Assembly: GCF_048898065.1 (NCBI RefSeq)
Contig: NZ_JBLWFI010000001.1
Span: 868,001-932,000, forward strand
Length of the DNA stretch: 64,000 nt
Source: Tepidibacillus_B infernus
GTDB taxonomy: Bacteria; Bacillota; Bacilli; Tepidibacillales; Tepidibacillaceae
Direction: 5' to 3'
A model generated the notes under the pieces. That model made no database searches and had not been told where the DNA came from. It saw only the letters and a list, made by a program, of their open reading frames with translations. The position numbers were made by a program, and so were the translations under genes. Positions 7,962 through 15,941 of the stretch are shown in pieces. Position 1 is the first letter of the stretch. Every line of letters begins with the position of its first letter.

Positions 7962-8942
7962 TTAAAAATCAAGTACTTGTTCAATAGCTTCGATGACCCG
8001 TGTTGGGTCTGGCAACCATTCATCTTCAATCATGCCAAACGGATATACGGTATCAGGTGAAGTCACACGAAGAACTGGAGCTTCTAAATACAGAATCCCT
8101 TTCTCAGTAATTTGAGCAATGATTTCTGCTGCTGCTCCTGATGTTCTTTGGGCTTCCTGTACAACAATTGCGCGATTTGTTTTTTCTACCGATTTTAAAA
8201 CGGTCTCTGTATCGATTGGATTGATGGTACGAAGATCTATTACCTCAACCTTTACTCCACGTTTCTTCTCAATTTCCTCTGCCGCTTTTAATGAGGTGTG
8301 AACCATCGCTCCATATGTAATAATCGTTACATCTGTACCCTCACGAACGATATTGGCCTTGCCAATTGGAACGGTATATTCGCCTTCAGGCACTTCTTGA
8401 CGGAAAGAACGATATAGTTTCATATGCTCCATAAAAAAGACAGGATCATTATCACGAATGGCTGAAATCAATAAGCCTTTAGCATCATAGGGGTTGGATG
8501 GAATAACTACCTTCAATCCAGGAGTTTGCATTAAATACCCCTCTAAACTGTCTGCATGTAATTCTGGTGTTTTTACTCCACCACCAAAAGGAGCTCTGAA
8601 GGTTATGGGGCTATGGAATCTACCATTGGTACGGTATCGAATGCGTGGAGCTTGCGCACAAATGGAGTCCATCGCTTCAAAAATAAAACCAATAAACTGA
8701 ATTTCGGCAATTGGGCGATATCCCATTAATCCTAAACCGATTGCTAACCCTGCAATTCCTGATTCTGCTAAGGGGGTGTCAAAGACACGGTCTTCTCCAA
8801 ATTCATCTTGCAATCCAGCTGTTGCCCGGAAAACACCTCCGTATTTTCCTACATCTTCCCCAAATAATAAGACGTTGGTATCTCTTGCTAATTCAACACG
8901 CATTGCATCAGTTATCGCTTGAATCATTGTCATTTGTGGCAT
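7962..8942 (-). CDS. pdhB: Pyruvate dehydrogenase E1 beta subunit
   Basis: Partner of PdhA in thiamine-diphosphate-dependent decarboxylation of pyruvate. The 326-residue protein carries the transketolase-like pyrimidine domain (FGEDVGKYGGVFRATAGL) and the C-terminal transketolase domain. Length fits the family (about 325). I start at ATG 8942 (MPQMTMIQAI), which has GGGAGGG 7-8 bases upstream, rather than the longer open frame. The ATG follows the pdhA stop by one base, so the two are almost certainly translationally coupled. Branched-chain 2-oxoacid E1 beta is the main alternative; the gene set and lengths favour pyruvate. Confidence 0.93.
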   Translation of the reverse strand: MPQMTMIQAITDAMRVELARDTNVLLFGEDVGKYGGVFRATAGLQDEFGEDRVFDTPLAESGIAGLAIGLGLMGYRPIAEIQFIGFIFEAMDSICAQAPRIRYRTNGRFHSPITFRAPFGGGVKTPELHADSLEGYLMQTPGLKVVIPSNPYDAKGLLISAIRDNDPVFFMEHMKLYRSFRQEVPEGEYTVPIGKANIVREGTDVTIITYGAMVHTSLKAAEEIEKKRGVKVEVIDLRTINPIDTETVLKSVEKTNRAIVVQEAQRTSGAAAEIIAQITEKGILYLEAPVLRVTSPDTVYPFGMIEDEWLPDPTRVIEAIEQVLDF

Positions 8943-8943
8943 T

Positions 8944-10023
8944 TTATTTTCCCTCCCTAGCAAATAAAGCTTTTTGTTCTTCTAAGTAAGGTGGAGTTAC
9001 TTCAAACATGCTATCTAATAAACCAGAAATGGTCATTTTTTCATAAGCATCTGCTTTTTTTAATGCTTGGTTAATTTCTTCTTTTGTTTCTTCAATCAAT
9101 TTGTCTTCCTCTTCCTCTGTCCAGATTCCTTTGTTTTTAAGGAAACGTCTATATCGGATGAGTGGGTCTTTTTCTTCCCATTCTTTTTCTTCTTCTTTAG
9201 AACGATACCTTGTTGGATCGTCTCCAGACATGGTGTGAGGACCAAAACGATAGGTTGAAACCTCAATAAGTGCTGGACCCTCATCATTTTTAGCATCGTT
9301 TGCTGCCTCTGATACTACTTTATATACGGCTAAAACATCCATCCCATCCACTTGAGTAGCAGGGATTCCAACCGCAACTGCTTTTTGAGCTAAAGTTGCT
9401 GCAGCAGTTTGTTTTTCCCTAGGTACAGAGATGGCATAGTGGTTGTTTTGAATAATAAAGATGGCTGGTAAATTGAAAGCTCCAGCAAAGTTCATTCCCT
9501 CGTAAAAATCTCCTTGAGATGTACCGCCATCTCCAATAAACGTCATTGCTACTTTTTTTTTCTTTCTCTTTTTAATACCCATGGCAACACCTGCCGTCTG
9601 AACGTACTGTGCACCAATAATTATTTGTGGGACAAAAGCTTGAACGTTTTCGGGAATTTCTCCACCATGTTGATGGCCACGAGACCAAAGAATAGCTTGG
9701 TATAGTGGCAATCCATGCATAATCATTTGTGGGATATCTCGATAGGTTGGTAAAATAAAATCTTCTTTGTCTATAGCGGATTCGCATCCGACCATGCTTG
9801 CTTCTTGACCAGCAACAGGCGCATAAAAACCAAGTCTTCCTTGCCTATTTAAACTGATTGCACGTTGATCCCAAATACGGGTAAATACCATTTTTTTCAT
9901 TAAATCTCTTAATTGTTCATCACTTAGCTTTGGCATGGCTTCTTCATTAACCACATTTCCAGAGACATCAAGGATTGAAAAGGGTTCAATTCCTTCAATT
10001 TGACCTGATATAATTCTTCTCAT
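8944..10023 (-). CDS. pdhA: Pyruvate dehydrogenase E1 alpha subunit
   Basis: Thiamine-diphosphate-binding subunit of E1. The 359 residues contain the ThDP motif from GDGGTSQGDFYEGMNFAG to NNHYAISVP and the phosphorylation-loop-like RFGPHTMSGDDPTRYR. ATG at 10023 (MRRIISGQIEG) is preferred over the GTG three codons earlier because AGAGGTGAG is its ribosome site and the GTG lies inside it. First gene of the operon. The 132 bases to the divergent esterase gene must hold its promoter, but no clear consensus pair is visible. Confidence 0.94.
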   Translation of the reverse strand: MRRIISGQIEGIEPFSILDVSGNVVNEEAMPKLSDEQLRDLMKKMVFTRIWDQRAISLNRQGRLGFYAPVAGQEASMVGCESAIDKEDFILPTYRDIPQMIMHGLPLYQAILWSRGHQHGGEIPENVQAFVPQIIIGAQYVQTAGVAMGIKKRKKKKVAMTFIGDGGTSQGDFYEGMNFAGAFNLPAIFIIQNNHYAISVPREKQTAAATLAQKAVAVGIPATQVDGMDVLAVYKVVSEAANDAKNDEGPALIEVSTYRFGPHTMSGDDPTRYRSKEEEKEWEEKDPLIRYRRFLKNKGIWTEEEEDKLIEETKEEINQALKKADAYEKMTISGLLDSMFEVTPPYLEEQKALFAREGK

Positions 10024-10155
10024 GAAGCTCACCTCTTTTTTAAAAAATAAATCTCTATCATTTAAAATCTTCCCATTTGACGAATTTTTATCATGATTCT
10101 TGATGTAATTATTTTTTCATAAACAGACAAACTCATATTAAAGGAGAGATCATCA

Positions 10156-10893
10156 ATGAACGATCAACGATATTACAAACGAACAATCATTAAGGAAGAA
10201 GTGGAATCAAAGTATTTAGAAGAGAGTAGAATGGGGATCATTTATCTTCCACCTAGTTATAATGAACTATTGTCTTACCCTGTCTTTTATTGTCAGGATG
10301 GTGAACAATTTTTCAACTTCGGACGGATTGCGACTCAAGCTACTCGCCTGATATTAGATGAAAATATTGAACCGATGATTATTATTGGAGTAGAAATGAA
10401 AAAAAACGTAAGAACTTCAGAATATCATCCTGAAGGCTCACGTTTTCCAAATTATACTCGTTTTTTTGTGGAGGAGTTTGTTCCTTTTGTAGAAAATCGT
10501 TTTCCCATTAGACAAGAGGCAGATCAAAGAACTTTGGCTGGCGATTCTTTAGGTGTAACGGTTTCACTCCAACTTGCTTTAGACCACCCAAATCGATTTC
10601 GCAACATCCTTTCATTGTCAGGAGCCTTTTTTGAACCAAGTATTGTCCGTATTCAGGCGGAACAAGATCTATCATGGCTTACGATGTATATGGTGGCTGG
10701 ACTCGATGAAACGGCTGTGCAAACTAATGCTGGAACCTTTAACTTTTTGGAAATCAATCGAAAGACAAAAAAGCTTCTTGAGGAAAAAAAAGCTAACATT
10801 CATTATATTGAAAGACCTGGAACCCATATTTGGGGATTTTGGCAAAGAGAAATCCCAGATGCGTTACGTTTCTTTTTTGGTTCTATTGTGTAA
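10156..10893 (+). CDS. Alpha/beta-hydrolase esterase (esterase D/enterochelin-esterase type)
   Basis: A 245-residue cytoplasmic hydrolase with no signal peptide. The nucleophile elbow is GDSLG near residue 135, and a late histidine lies in RPGTHIWGFW. Strand-helix spacing and the opening VFYCQDGEQFFN fit the putative-esterase family (Pfam Esterase). The substrate cannot be told. ATG at 10156 has AAAGGAGAG 8 bases upstream. It is divergent from the pdh operon and its last 11 bases overlap the end of lipL on the other strand, so the two genes converge with no room for a separate terminator. Confidence 0.85.
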   Translation: MNDQRYYKRTIIKEEVESKYLEESRMGIIYLPPSYNELLSYPVFYCQDGEQFFNFGRIATQATRLILDENIEPMIIIGVEMKKNVRTSEYHPEGSRFPNYTRFFVEEFVPFVENRFPIRQEADQRTLAGDSLGVTVSLQLALDHPNRFRNILSLSGAFFEPSIVRIQAEQDLSWLTMYMVAGLDETAVQTNAGTFNFLEINRKTKKLLEEKKANIHYIERPGTHIWGFWQREIPDALRFFFGSIV

Positions 10894-11689
10894 TATCATA
10901 TTTTGTTTTAAATTCAACCATCATTTTATTGATTTCATTTTCATGTAAAGTATCAAAGGATTGGGCATTTTCATAGATAAGTTTATCACCATATTTATTC
11001 TTTAGTGCGATTTTCAAGTGAAAAAGAAACTCTTCTATGGATGAAACATTGGTTAACTCTTTTAAAGTAGTTATTTTTTCTGGCTGAATCGAGGGTACAT
11101 TGAATTCCTCGATTCTCCCTCCTGAAGCGATCTCATAAAATTGTTGAACGAGTTTAGCCTTTTCCGCCCCAATTCCTAAAACATTGATGAAGGCATGAAC
11201 AATAAAAGCCTTCAATTGGCGTCGTTGAGCAATTCCACAGAACTTTCTATGATTGATACTTAAGTCGTAGTCTCCTGGACAGTAGGAACCTTTTATCTCA
11301 CCCTTTTCAATTCTTACAGGGTAGGATTGAAGGGTATCCTTAATCAGTTGAAAGATGATTTCAAAATCTTGCTGAAAACGGTATATTTGGCCTTTGATTG
11401 GCTGGATCAACGATATGTTTATAACACCATTGTCTAAAGGCACAGCTGCACCACCTGAGTGGCGAACCATCACTTCATACCCTTGATCATGAAGCCATAA
11501 TTTTGCTTTACCTGCATGAGGTAATCGACTATCTCGTAATCCCATTACAAATGCTTTGGGATGTTGCCAAATATGGATTATTGGTTCATGTCCATCCCCG
11601 ACTTTTTGGCATAACTCTTCTTCAAACGCAAAAGGATAGAGAATAGAAGGTATTCTTTCGTTTTTTATACGATCTATCACAATCGGCAT
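10883..11689 (-). CDS. lipL: Octanoyl-[GcvH]:protein N-octanoyltransferase
   Basis: Moves octanoyl (or lipoyl) groups from GcvH to E2 subunits such as PdhC. The 268-residue protein has the family's RHSGGAAVPLDNGVINISL, the GSYCPGDYDLS segment whose cysteine (about residue 137) aligns with the LipL nucleophile, and KFCGIAQRR. The start ATG at 11689 has only a weak GAGAG ribosome site. It ends tail-to-tail with the esterase gene. A short GC-poor hairpin (11714-11732) lies between rnz and lipL but lacks a T run on this strand, so the genes may be cotranscribed. Closeness to pdh fits the role. Confidence 0.88.
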   Translation of the reverse strand: MPIVIDRIKNERIPSILYPFAFEEELCQKVGDGHEPIIHIWQHPKAFVMGLRDSRLPHAGKAKLWLHDQGYEVMVRHSGGAAVPLDNGVINISLIQPIKGQIYRFQQDFEIIFQLIKDTLQSYPVRIEKGEIKGSYCPGDYDLSINHRKFCGIAQRRQLKAFIVHAFINVLGIGAEKAKLVQQFYEIASGGRIEEFNVPSIQPEKITTLKELTNVSSIEEFLFHLKIALKNKYGDKLIYENAQSFDTLHENEINKMMVEFKTKYDITQ

Positions 11690-11746
11690 CTTTAGCTCTC
11701 GTCTCCTACTGTTGCTTTTCTAAAGCAACTTCATTTTTTAATTCCT

Positions 11747-12658
11747 TTATGAAGTGAAAAATAAACTTTTGGTTAAAAGGTCTTCACCCAACTTTGTATT
11801 AGGGAAAATCGTTTGAGTATCCTCTAAAAAATCTTCAGGATTTGTCAAGGATGGGCTAAAATGGGTTAACCAAAGTTCTTTCACTTGTCCATTCTTAGCC
11901 AATGTGGCGGCTTCAGAAAAAAGCATATGTTTATGTTCTTCTGCTTTATGAAAATATGCATCCGATCCATACATTCCTTCAGCGATCAACAAGTCTGCAT
12001 CACGAACAAATTCTATTAAGTCATCAGTTGGCCTTGTATCTGTACAATAAGCGACTTTTAAACCTTTTCTTGGTTCATCTAGTACCATATCTGGTGTAAA
12101 ATGTTTCCCCTCAAAATAGACCTCCTCTTCCTTCTGTAGTTTTTTCCAGAATTCAAGAGGAACATCATTTTTTTTGGCCTTTTCCGGATTAAATTTTCTC
12201 CCACGCTTTACCTCTAAGGTGTATGCTAGGCATGGGATGGTATGCTCAACTGGAAGTGCATGAATGATTAGATGATTGATTTTTACTGTCTGTATTTTAT
12301 CTAGCGGAAGTTCAATCAGATGAAGTTCATAAGGAAGATTCGGGGCGATCACGGTTAGACCCCTAATTACTTCATTCAACCCTGTTGGTCCTATCAATGT
12401 AAGTGGTTCTGTTCTGCCAGAATTTCCAATAGTCAGAAGTAGTCCTGGCAAACCTACTACGTGGTCTGCATGGTAATGAGTAAAACATATGGCTTCAATT
12501 GCTTTCAGTCCCCATCCTAACCTTTTTAAAGGAATTTGTGTTCCTTCACCACAATCAATAAGTATCAATTTTCCTAGATAGGAGGCAATCATAGAGGTTA
12601 ACCATCGGTTTGGAATCGGCATGGTTCCTCCATTGCCTAATAGGCAGATATCTAGCAT
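11747..12658 (-). CDS. rnz: Ribonuclease Z
   Basis: Trims the 3' end of tRNA precursors. The 303 residues form a metallo-beta-lactamase fold with the zinc motif FTHYHADHVVGLPG near 60, a further histidine in PVEHTIPCLAY, the aspartate in YCTDTRPTDD and a late histidine in LWLTHFSPS. Opening LLGNGGTMP and length (about 305) are typical. ATG at 12658 follows GAGGAG. Confidence 0.95.
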   Translation of the reverse strand: MLDICLLGNGGTMPIPNRWLTSMIASYLGKLILIDCGEGTQIPLKRLGWGLKAIEAICFTHYHADHVVGLPGLLLTIGNSGRTEPLTLIGPTGLNEVIRGLTVIAPNLPYELHLIELPLDKIQTVKINHLIIHALPVEHTIPCLAYTLEVKRGRKFNPEKAKKNDVPLEFWKKLQKEEEVYFEGKHFTPDMVLDEPRKGLKVAYCTDTRPTDDLIEFVRDADLLIAEGMYGSDAYFHKAEEHKHMLFSEAATLAKNGQVKELWLTHFSPSLTNPEDFLEDTQTIFPNTKLGEDLLTKSLFFTS

Positions 12659-12714
12659 ACTAATCTCCTCTACAAATGGATTTCATTCATTCTTAGTTTT
12701 TCTCTTTTTTGAAG

Positions 12715-12744
12715 AAAAAACCTACCGTTTTGCAGGTAGGTTTT
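12715..12744 (-). terminator. Terminator after yajQ
   Basis: Arms AAAACCTACC and GGTAGGTTTT enclose an 8-base loop; TTTTTTCTTC follows on the minus strand. It lies 7 bases past the yajQ stop and separates it from rnz. Confidence 0.85.
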
Positions 12745-12751
12745 ACTTAGG

Positions 12752-13243
12752 CTATCTGTAGTTTGTAAATTGTAGCTCTAAGCCATAGTCATTTCCTTTT
12801 AATAGTTGTATGACAGATTGTAAATCATCTCTACTTTTGCCAGATACGCGAATTTGTTCACCCATGATCTGCGCTTGGACTTTGATCTTAGAGTCTTTGA
12901 TATCTTTTATGATTTTTTTTGCAACATCGGTTTCTATACCTTGTTTTATTTTGATCATTTGGCGAACCGTTCCACCAGATGCCTGCTCTATCTTACCATA
13001 GTCTAAGTTTTTAATCGATACTTTGCGATTGATTAACTTGGTTTGAAGAACATCGATTACACTTTTTAACTTATATTCATCATCTGAGACCACTTTGATT
13101 TCTTCCCCTTGAAAGCTTACTTCAGATTTGCTATTTTTGAAATCGTAACGTTGAATGATTTCTTTCACTGTTTGATTGATTGCATTATCTACCTCTTGCA
13201 TATTGACCTCGGAAACAATGTCAAATGAATTATCTTTTGCCAT
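12752..13243 (-). CDS. YajQ-family nucleotide-binding protein
   Basis: A 163-residue member of UPF0234/DUF520, two ferredoxin-like domains. The opening FDIVSEVNMQEVDNAINQT and the ending LKGNDYGLELQFTNYR are signatures. Some members bind cyclic di-GMP in other bacteria; whether this one does is unknown. ATG at 13243 follows AAAGGATG. Single gene with its own terminator. Confidence 0.92.
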   Translation of the reverse strand: MAKDNSFDIVSEVNMQEVDNAINQTVKEIIQRYDFKNSKSEVSFQGEEIKVVSDDEYKLKSVIDVLQTKLINRKVSIKNLDYGKIEQASGGTVRQMIKIKQGIETDVAKKIIKDIKDSKIKVQAQIMGEQIRVSGKSRDDLQSVIQLLKGNDYGLELQFTNYR

Positions 13244-13312
13244 AAATCATCATCCTTTCTACTTGTAACTTTTATCACTCTTATGTACTCTTACATTATA
13301 CAATAATCACGA

Positions 13313-14476
13313 TTATACGTGGTTTGATTCCCCATCAGAATCTTTTTTCTTTCGTGGACGTGGGCCAAAGTACTGATAATAGTCAACTTTTAAATTCCCA
13401 TTGTATAGTTTTCTTTTTTTCGTTGCGGGCTTTCCAAACAACGTTTCAAACTTTTCATAGGAAGTCAAGATATAATAGGACCATGTATCCAGTTTAGTAA
13501 AAACTCTCCCCATGTCTATGTATAATTGCTCAACTTCTCGCCGATCACTTAAACGCTCCCCATAAGGAGGATTGCAGATAATGGCTCCATATTTTTGCTC
13601 ACTCATTATTTGTCTTACATCCATGCGCTGAAAATGAATCTGTTCATCTACTCCTGCTTCATATGCATTTCTTTTAGCCACTTTCAAAATTTTCCCATCT
13701 ATATCGCTACCGAGAATCTCTAAAGGGCGATCATATTGTGCCAAATCATGGGTTTCTGCCCTAGCTTGCCGCCAGATGTCTCGGGGAATAATAGGCCAGC
13801 TTTCTGAAACAAATTCACGATTCATACCTGGGGCAATATTCTGACCAATTAAAGCTGCTTCAATAGGAATGGTACCTGACCCGCAAAAGGGGTCAATTAA
13901 GGGTAAATCAGGATTCCATTTTGTAATTTGGATCAATGCGGCAGCCATGGTTTCTTTCAATGGTGCTGCTCCAATCCAATCTCGATATCCTCTTTTATGC
14001 AATCCAGGACCAGACGTATCGATCGTTAGGGTTGCAATATCCTTTAATAAGGCAACTTCCACCTTAAATATAGGCCCATTTTCCTCAAACCACTCCACTT
14101 TATATGTTTTTTTCAGGCTTTCAACGATTGCTTTTTTAGTGATGGCTTGTACATCTGGCACACTAAAGAGTTTGGATTTTACAGATTTTCCTTCAACAGG
14201 AAATTGTCCGTTTTTCGGAATCCAATCCGCCCAAGGAAGAGACTTTGTTTTCTCAAACAATTCTTCAAATGTCGTTACTTTAAATTCACCGATCTTTAAT
14301 CGGATACGATCGGAGGTACGCAACCAAAGATTAGTCTTAGCTATTGCTGATAAATCGGTGGTAAATTCAACCTTGCCATTATCTACTTTGACTTCATATC
14401 CTAACTTTTTGACTTCGTCTGCTACAACAGCTTCAAGTCCAAAGGTGGAGGTAGCTATTAAGTTCACTTTCTGCAT
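13313..14476 (-). CDS. THUMP-domain rRNA guanine-N2 methyltransferase (YpsC/RlmL-like)
   Basis: Predicted SAM-dependent methyltransferase acting on 23S rRNA. The 387 residues hold an N-terminal THUMP RNA-binding domain (about 45-160), the SAM-binding DPFCGSGTIPIEAAL near 198 and the catalytic NPPYGERL near 305. Length matches Bacillus YpsC (about 385); it lacks the second methyltransferase domain of the E. coli fusion RlmKL. ATG at 14476 follows AAAGGAG. Transcribed away from the cold-shock gene. Confidence 0.9.
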   Translation of the reverse strand: MQKVNLIATSTFGLEAVVADEVKKLGYEVKVDNGKVEFTTDLSAIAKTNLWLRTSDRIRLKIGEFKVTTFEELFEKTKSLPWADWIPKNGQFPVEGKSVKSKLFSVPDVQAITKKAIVESLKKTYKVEWFEENGPIFKVEVALLKDIATLTIDTSGPGLHKRGYRDWIGAAPLKETMAAALIQITKWNPDLPLIDPFCGSGTIPIEAALIGQNIAPGMNREFVSESWPIIPRDIWRQARAETHDLAQYDRPLEILGSDIDGKILKVAKRNAYEAGVDEQIHFQRMDVRQIMSEQKYGAIICNPPYGERLSDRREVEQLYIDMGRVFTKLDTWSYYILTSYEKFETLFGKPATKKRKLYNGNLKVDYYQYFGPRPRKKKDSDGESNHV

Positions 14477-14654
14477 CGTAAAAAAACTCCTTTCACTATT
14501 GGAAAGTTTACCCTTTTTTCTGATTGAAATCCAGTGTTTAATTATTTATAGAATCATAAAAAAATTTTTCTAAAAATATTTTACAACAGGAACTTTTTAG
14601 TATATAATTTAAATTGACCATTGAACTTAAAAGAATAGTTTAGGATTGAGTAAT

Positions 14655-14730
14655 AAATCGTAACTTCATTAGAAGCGGAGCGAATTTTTTTACGATTCCT
14701 ACGCTTTTATGAATTACGATTTTTTGTTTT
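14655..14730 (+). other. Imperfect inverted repeat with T tract before the cold-shock gene
   Basis: The left arm (14655-14677, AAATCGTAACTTCATTAGAAG...) pairs imperfectly with the right arm (14702-14722, CGCTTTTATGAATTACGATT). TTTTTTGTTTT follows directly, the shape of an intrinsic terminator on the plus strand. No gene lies upstream on that strand before the divergent methyltransferase. It could shield the cold-shock promoter from stray transcription, or end a short unannotated transcript. Confidence 0.45.
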
Positions 14731-14743
14731 TCCAAAATATTTT

Positions 14744-14773
14744 TTGAGAACGTGGTTAAATTAATTTTATACA
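14744..14773 (+). promoter_or_regulatory. Predicted sigma-A promoter of the cold-shock gene
   Basis: TTGAGA, 18 bases, TATACA. It would give a leader of about 25 bases, shorter than the long cold-regulated cspA leaders of E. coli. Confidence 0.45.
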
Positions 14774-14805
14774 ATGTGTATAAGGAAGACTTAGGAGGTT
14801 TCACA

Positions 14806-15003
14806 ATGCAAGGTAAAGTAAAATGGTTTAATTCAGAAAAAGGTTTTGGATTCATCGAAGTTGATGGCGGAGACGATGTATTCGTTCACTTCTCAGCAAT
14901 TCAAGGTGACGGTTTCAAAACATTAGAAGAAGGACAAAAAGTTACATTTGATATCGTTGAAGGTAACCGTGGTCCTCAAGCTGCTAACGTTATTAAGCTA
15001 TAA
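14806..15003 (+). CDS. Cold-shock protein (CspB/CspD type)
   Basis: A 65-residue single-stranded nucleic-acid-binding OB-fold protein, with RNP1 (KGFGFIEV) and RNP2 (DVFVHFSAI). The opening MQGKVKWFNSEKGFGFIEV and ending GPQAANVIKL are classic. ATG at 14806 is chosen because TTAGGAGG lies 7 bases upstream; the frame is open further but that is leader. It acts as an RNA chaperone. Monocistronic, with a strong terminator. Confidence 0.97.
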   Translation: MQGKVKWFNSEKGFGFIEVDGGDDVFVHFSAIQGDGFKTLEEGQKVTFDIVEGNRGPQAANVIKL

Positions 15004-15034
15004 TTCTTATAGAATATAGAAAATATCAGAAGCG

Positions 15035-15068
15035 AAAGTCTCTCTTACAACAGAGAGACTTTTTTTTT
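15035..15068 (+). terminator. Terminator of the cold-shock gene
   Basis: AAAGTCTCTCT pairs with AGAGAGACTTT around a 6-base loop, then a run of eight or more T. It starts 32 bases past the stop. Confidence 0.92.
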
Positions 15069-15095
15069 GACCAAATATAACCTTTGTGTGTTAAA

Positions 15096-15905
15096 TTAGT
15101 GCTGGCAAACGTTACAAAAGAATGTTTTTCTTGAAGAGACTTCTTCTCTAAGGATTGGATTCCCACAGCGAACACACGGCTCTTCTTCCCGATCGTATAC
15201 TTTACATCTTGGATCAAATTGTCCTGTGATTTGATCGCCAACGTAAAGGGGATTTTCCATATACCCTCCATAAGCGATCGCTTCTTGTAATACTTCACGT
15301 ATTCCTTTGAATAGCTTTGATCTTTCTTCTATTGAAAGGTCTTGTATCTGTCTCATAGGCTTGATTTCTGCTGAAAAGCAAATTTCATCAGAATAGCAAT
15401 TTCCGATACCAGAGATAAAGTGTTGATCCACTAATGAAGTTTTTAAGATACCTCTCTTTTTTTCAATATGTTGAAGAAACTTAGCCTCTGTAAAATCAGA
15501 GGCTAAAGGTTCAGGTCCTAATTTTTGTAAGACTTGATTAGCCTCCTCAAAATTTAATAGGTGTAAATACCCTAATCTTAGGCCAATAAAATAAAGATGA
15601 TGATCTCCAAAGGAAAGACGTACCTGAATAGTTCTTTTCGGTTTTTCTGCTTCTGTTCCATAAAACATCCATCCTCCTAACATAAGGTGTAATAGAAGAA
15701 CTTTGTTATCGTTTAAATGGAATAGGAGATGTTTAGCACTCCGTTCAATTCTAATCACCTGTTTCCCTTTTACCTCTTCGATAAACTTCACAACGGGTAT
15801 ATTAATGGATTTGGCCCGATTCACTTCGACATTGGTAATTGGTTTTCCGATGATTTTTTCTGTAAGCAATCTTTTATAGGTTTCCATTTCTGGTAGTTCT
15901 GGCAT
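15096..15905 (-). CDS. Fpg/Nei-family DNA glycosylase
   Basis: Removes oxidised bases and nicks the abasic site. The 269 residues begin PELPEMETYKR, giving the catalytic proline and glutamate after Met removal. A conserved lysine lies in RSAKHLLFHL near 57, the helix-two-turn-helix includes GIGNCYSDEI, and the zinc finger is CVRCGNPILREEVSSR...CNVC at the C-terminus. ATG 15905 is preferred over the ATG two codons earlier, since GAGGG is 6 bases from it. It follows the GH13 gene by 36 bases and may share the glg transcript. The sequence is not a close match to canonical MutM, so I leave the symbol blank. Confidence 0.88.
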   Translation of the reverse strand: MPELPEMETYKRLLTEKIIGKPITNVEVNRAKSINIPVVKFIEEVKGKQVIRIERSAKHLLFHLNDNKVLLLHLMLGGWMFYGTEAEKPKRTIQVRLSFGDHHLYFIGLRLGYLHLLNFEEANQVLQKLGPEPLASDFTEAKFLQHIEKKRGILKTSLVDQHFISGIGNCYSDEICFSAEIKPMRQIQDLSIEERSKLFKGIREVLQEAIAYGGYMENPLYVGDQITGQFDPRCKVYDREEEPCVRCGNPILREEVSSRKTFFCNVCQH

Positions 15906-15941
15906 ACTCATCCCTCATTCATTCAATGTTATTTCTTAATA

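Noticed and set aside
11240..11330. Loss of the LipL active-site cysteine
   Set aside because: I first looked for it after KFCGIAQRR, but the nucleophile aligns with the cysteine of GSYCPG, which is present.
14752..14805. Longer cold-shock protein starting at 14752
   Set aside because: The extra residues are not in the family, and the strong TTAGGAGG site serves the ATG at 14806.
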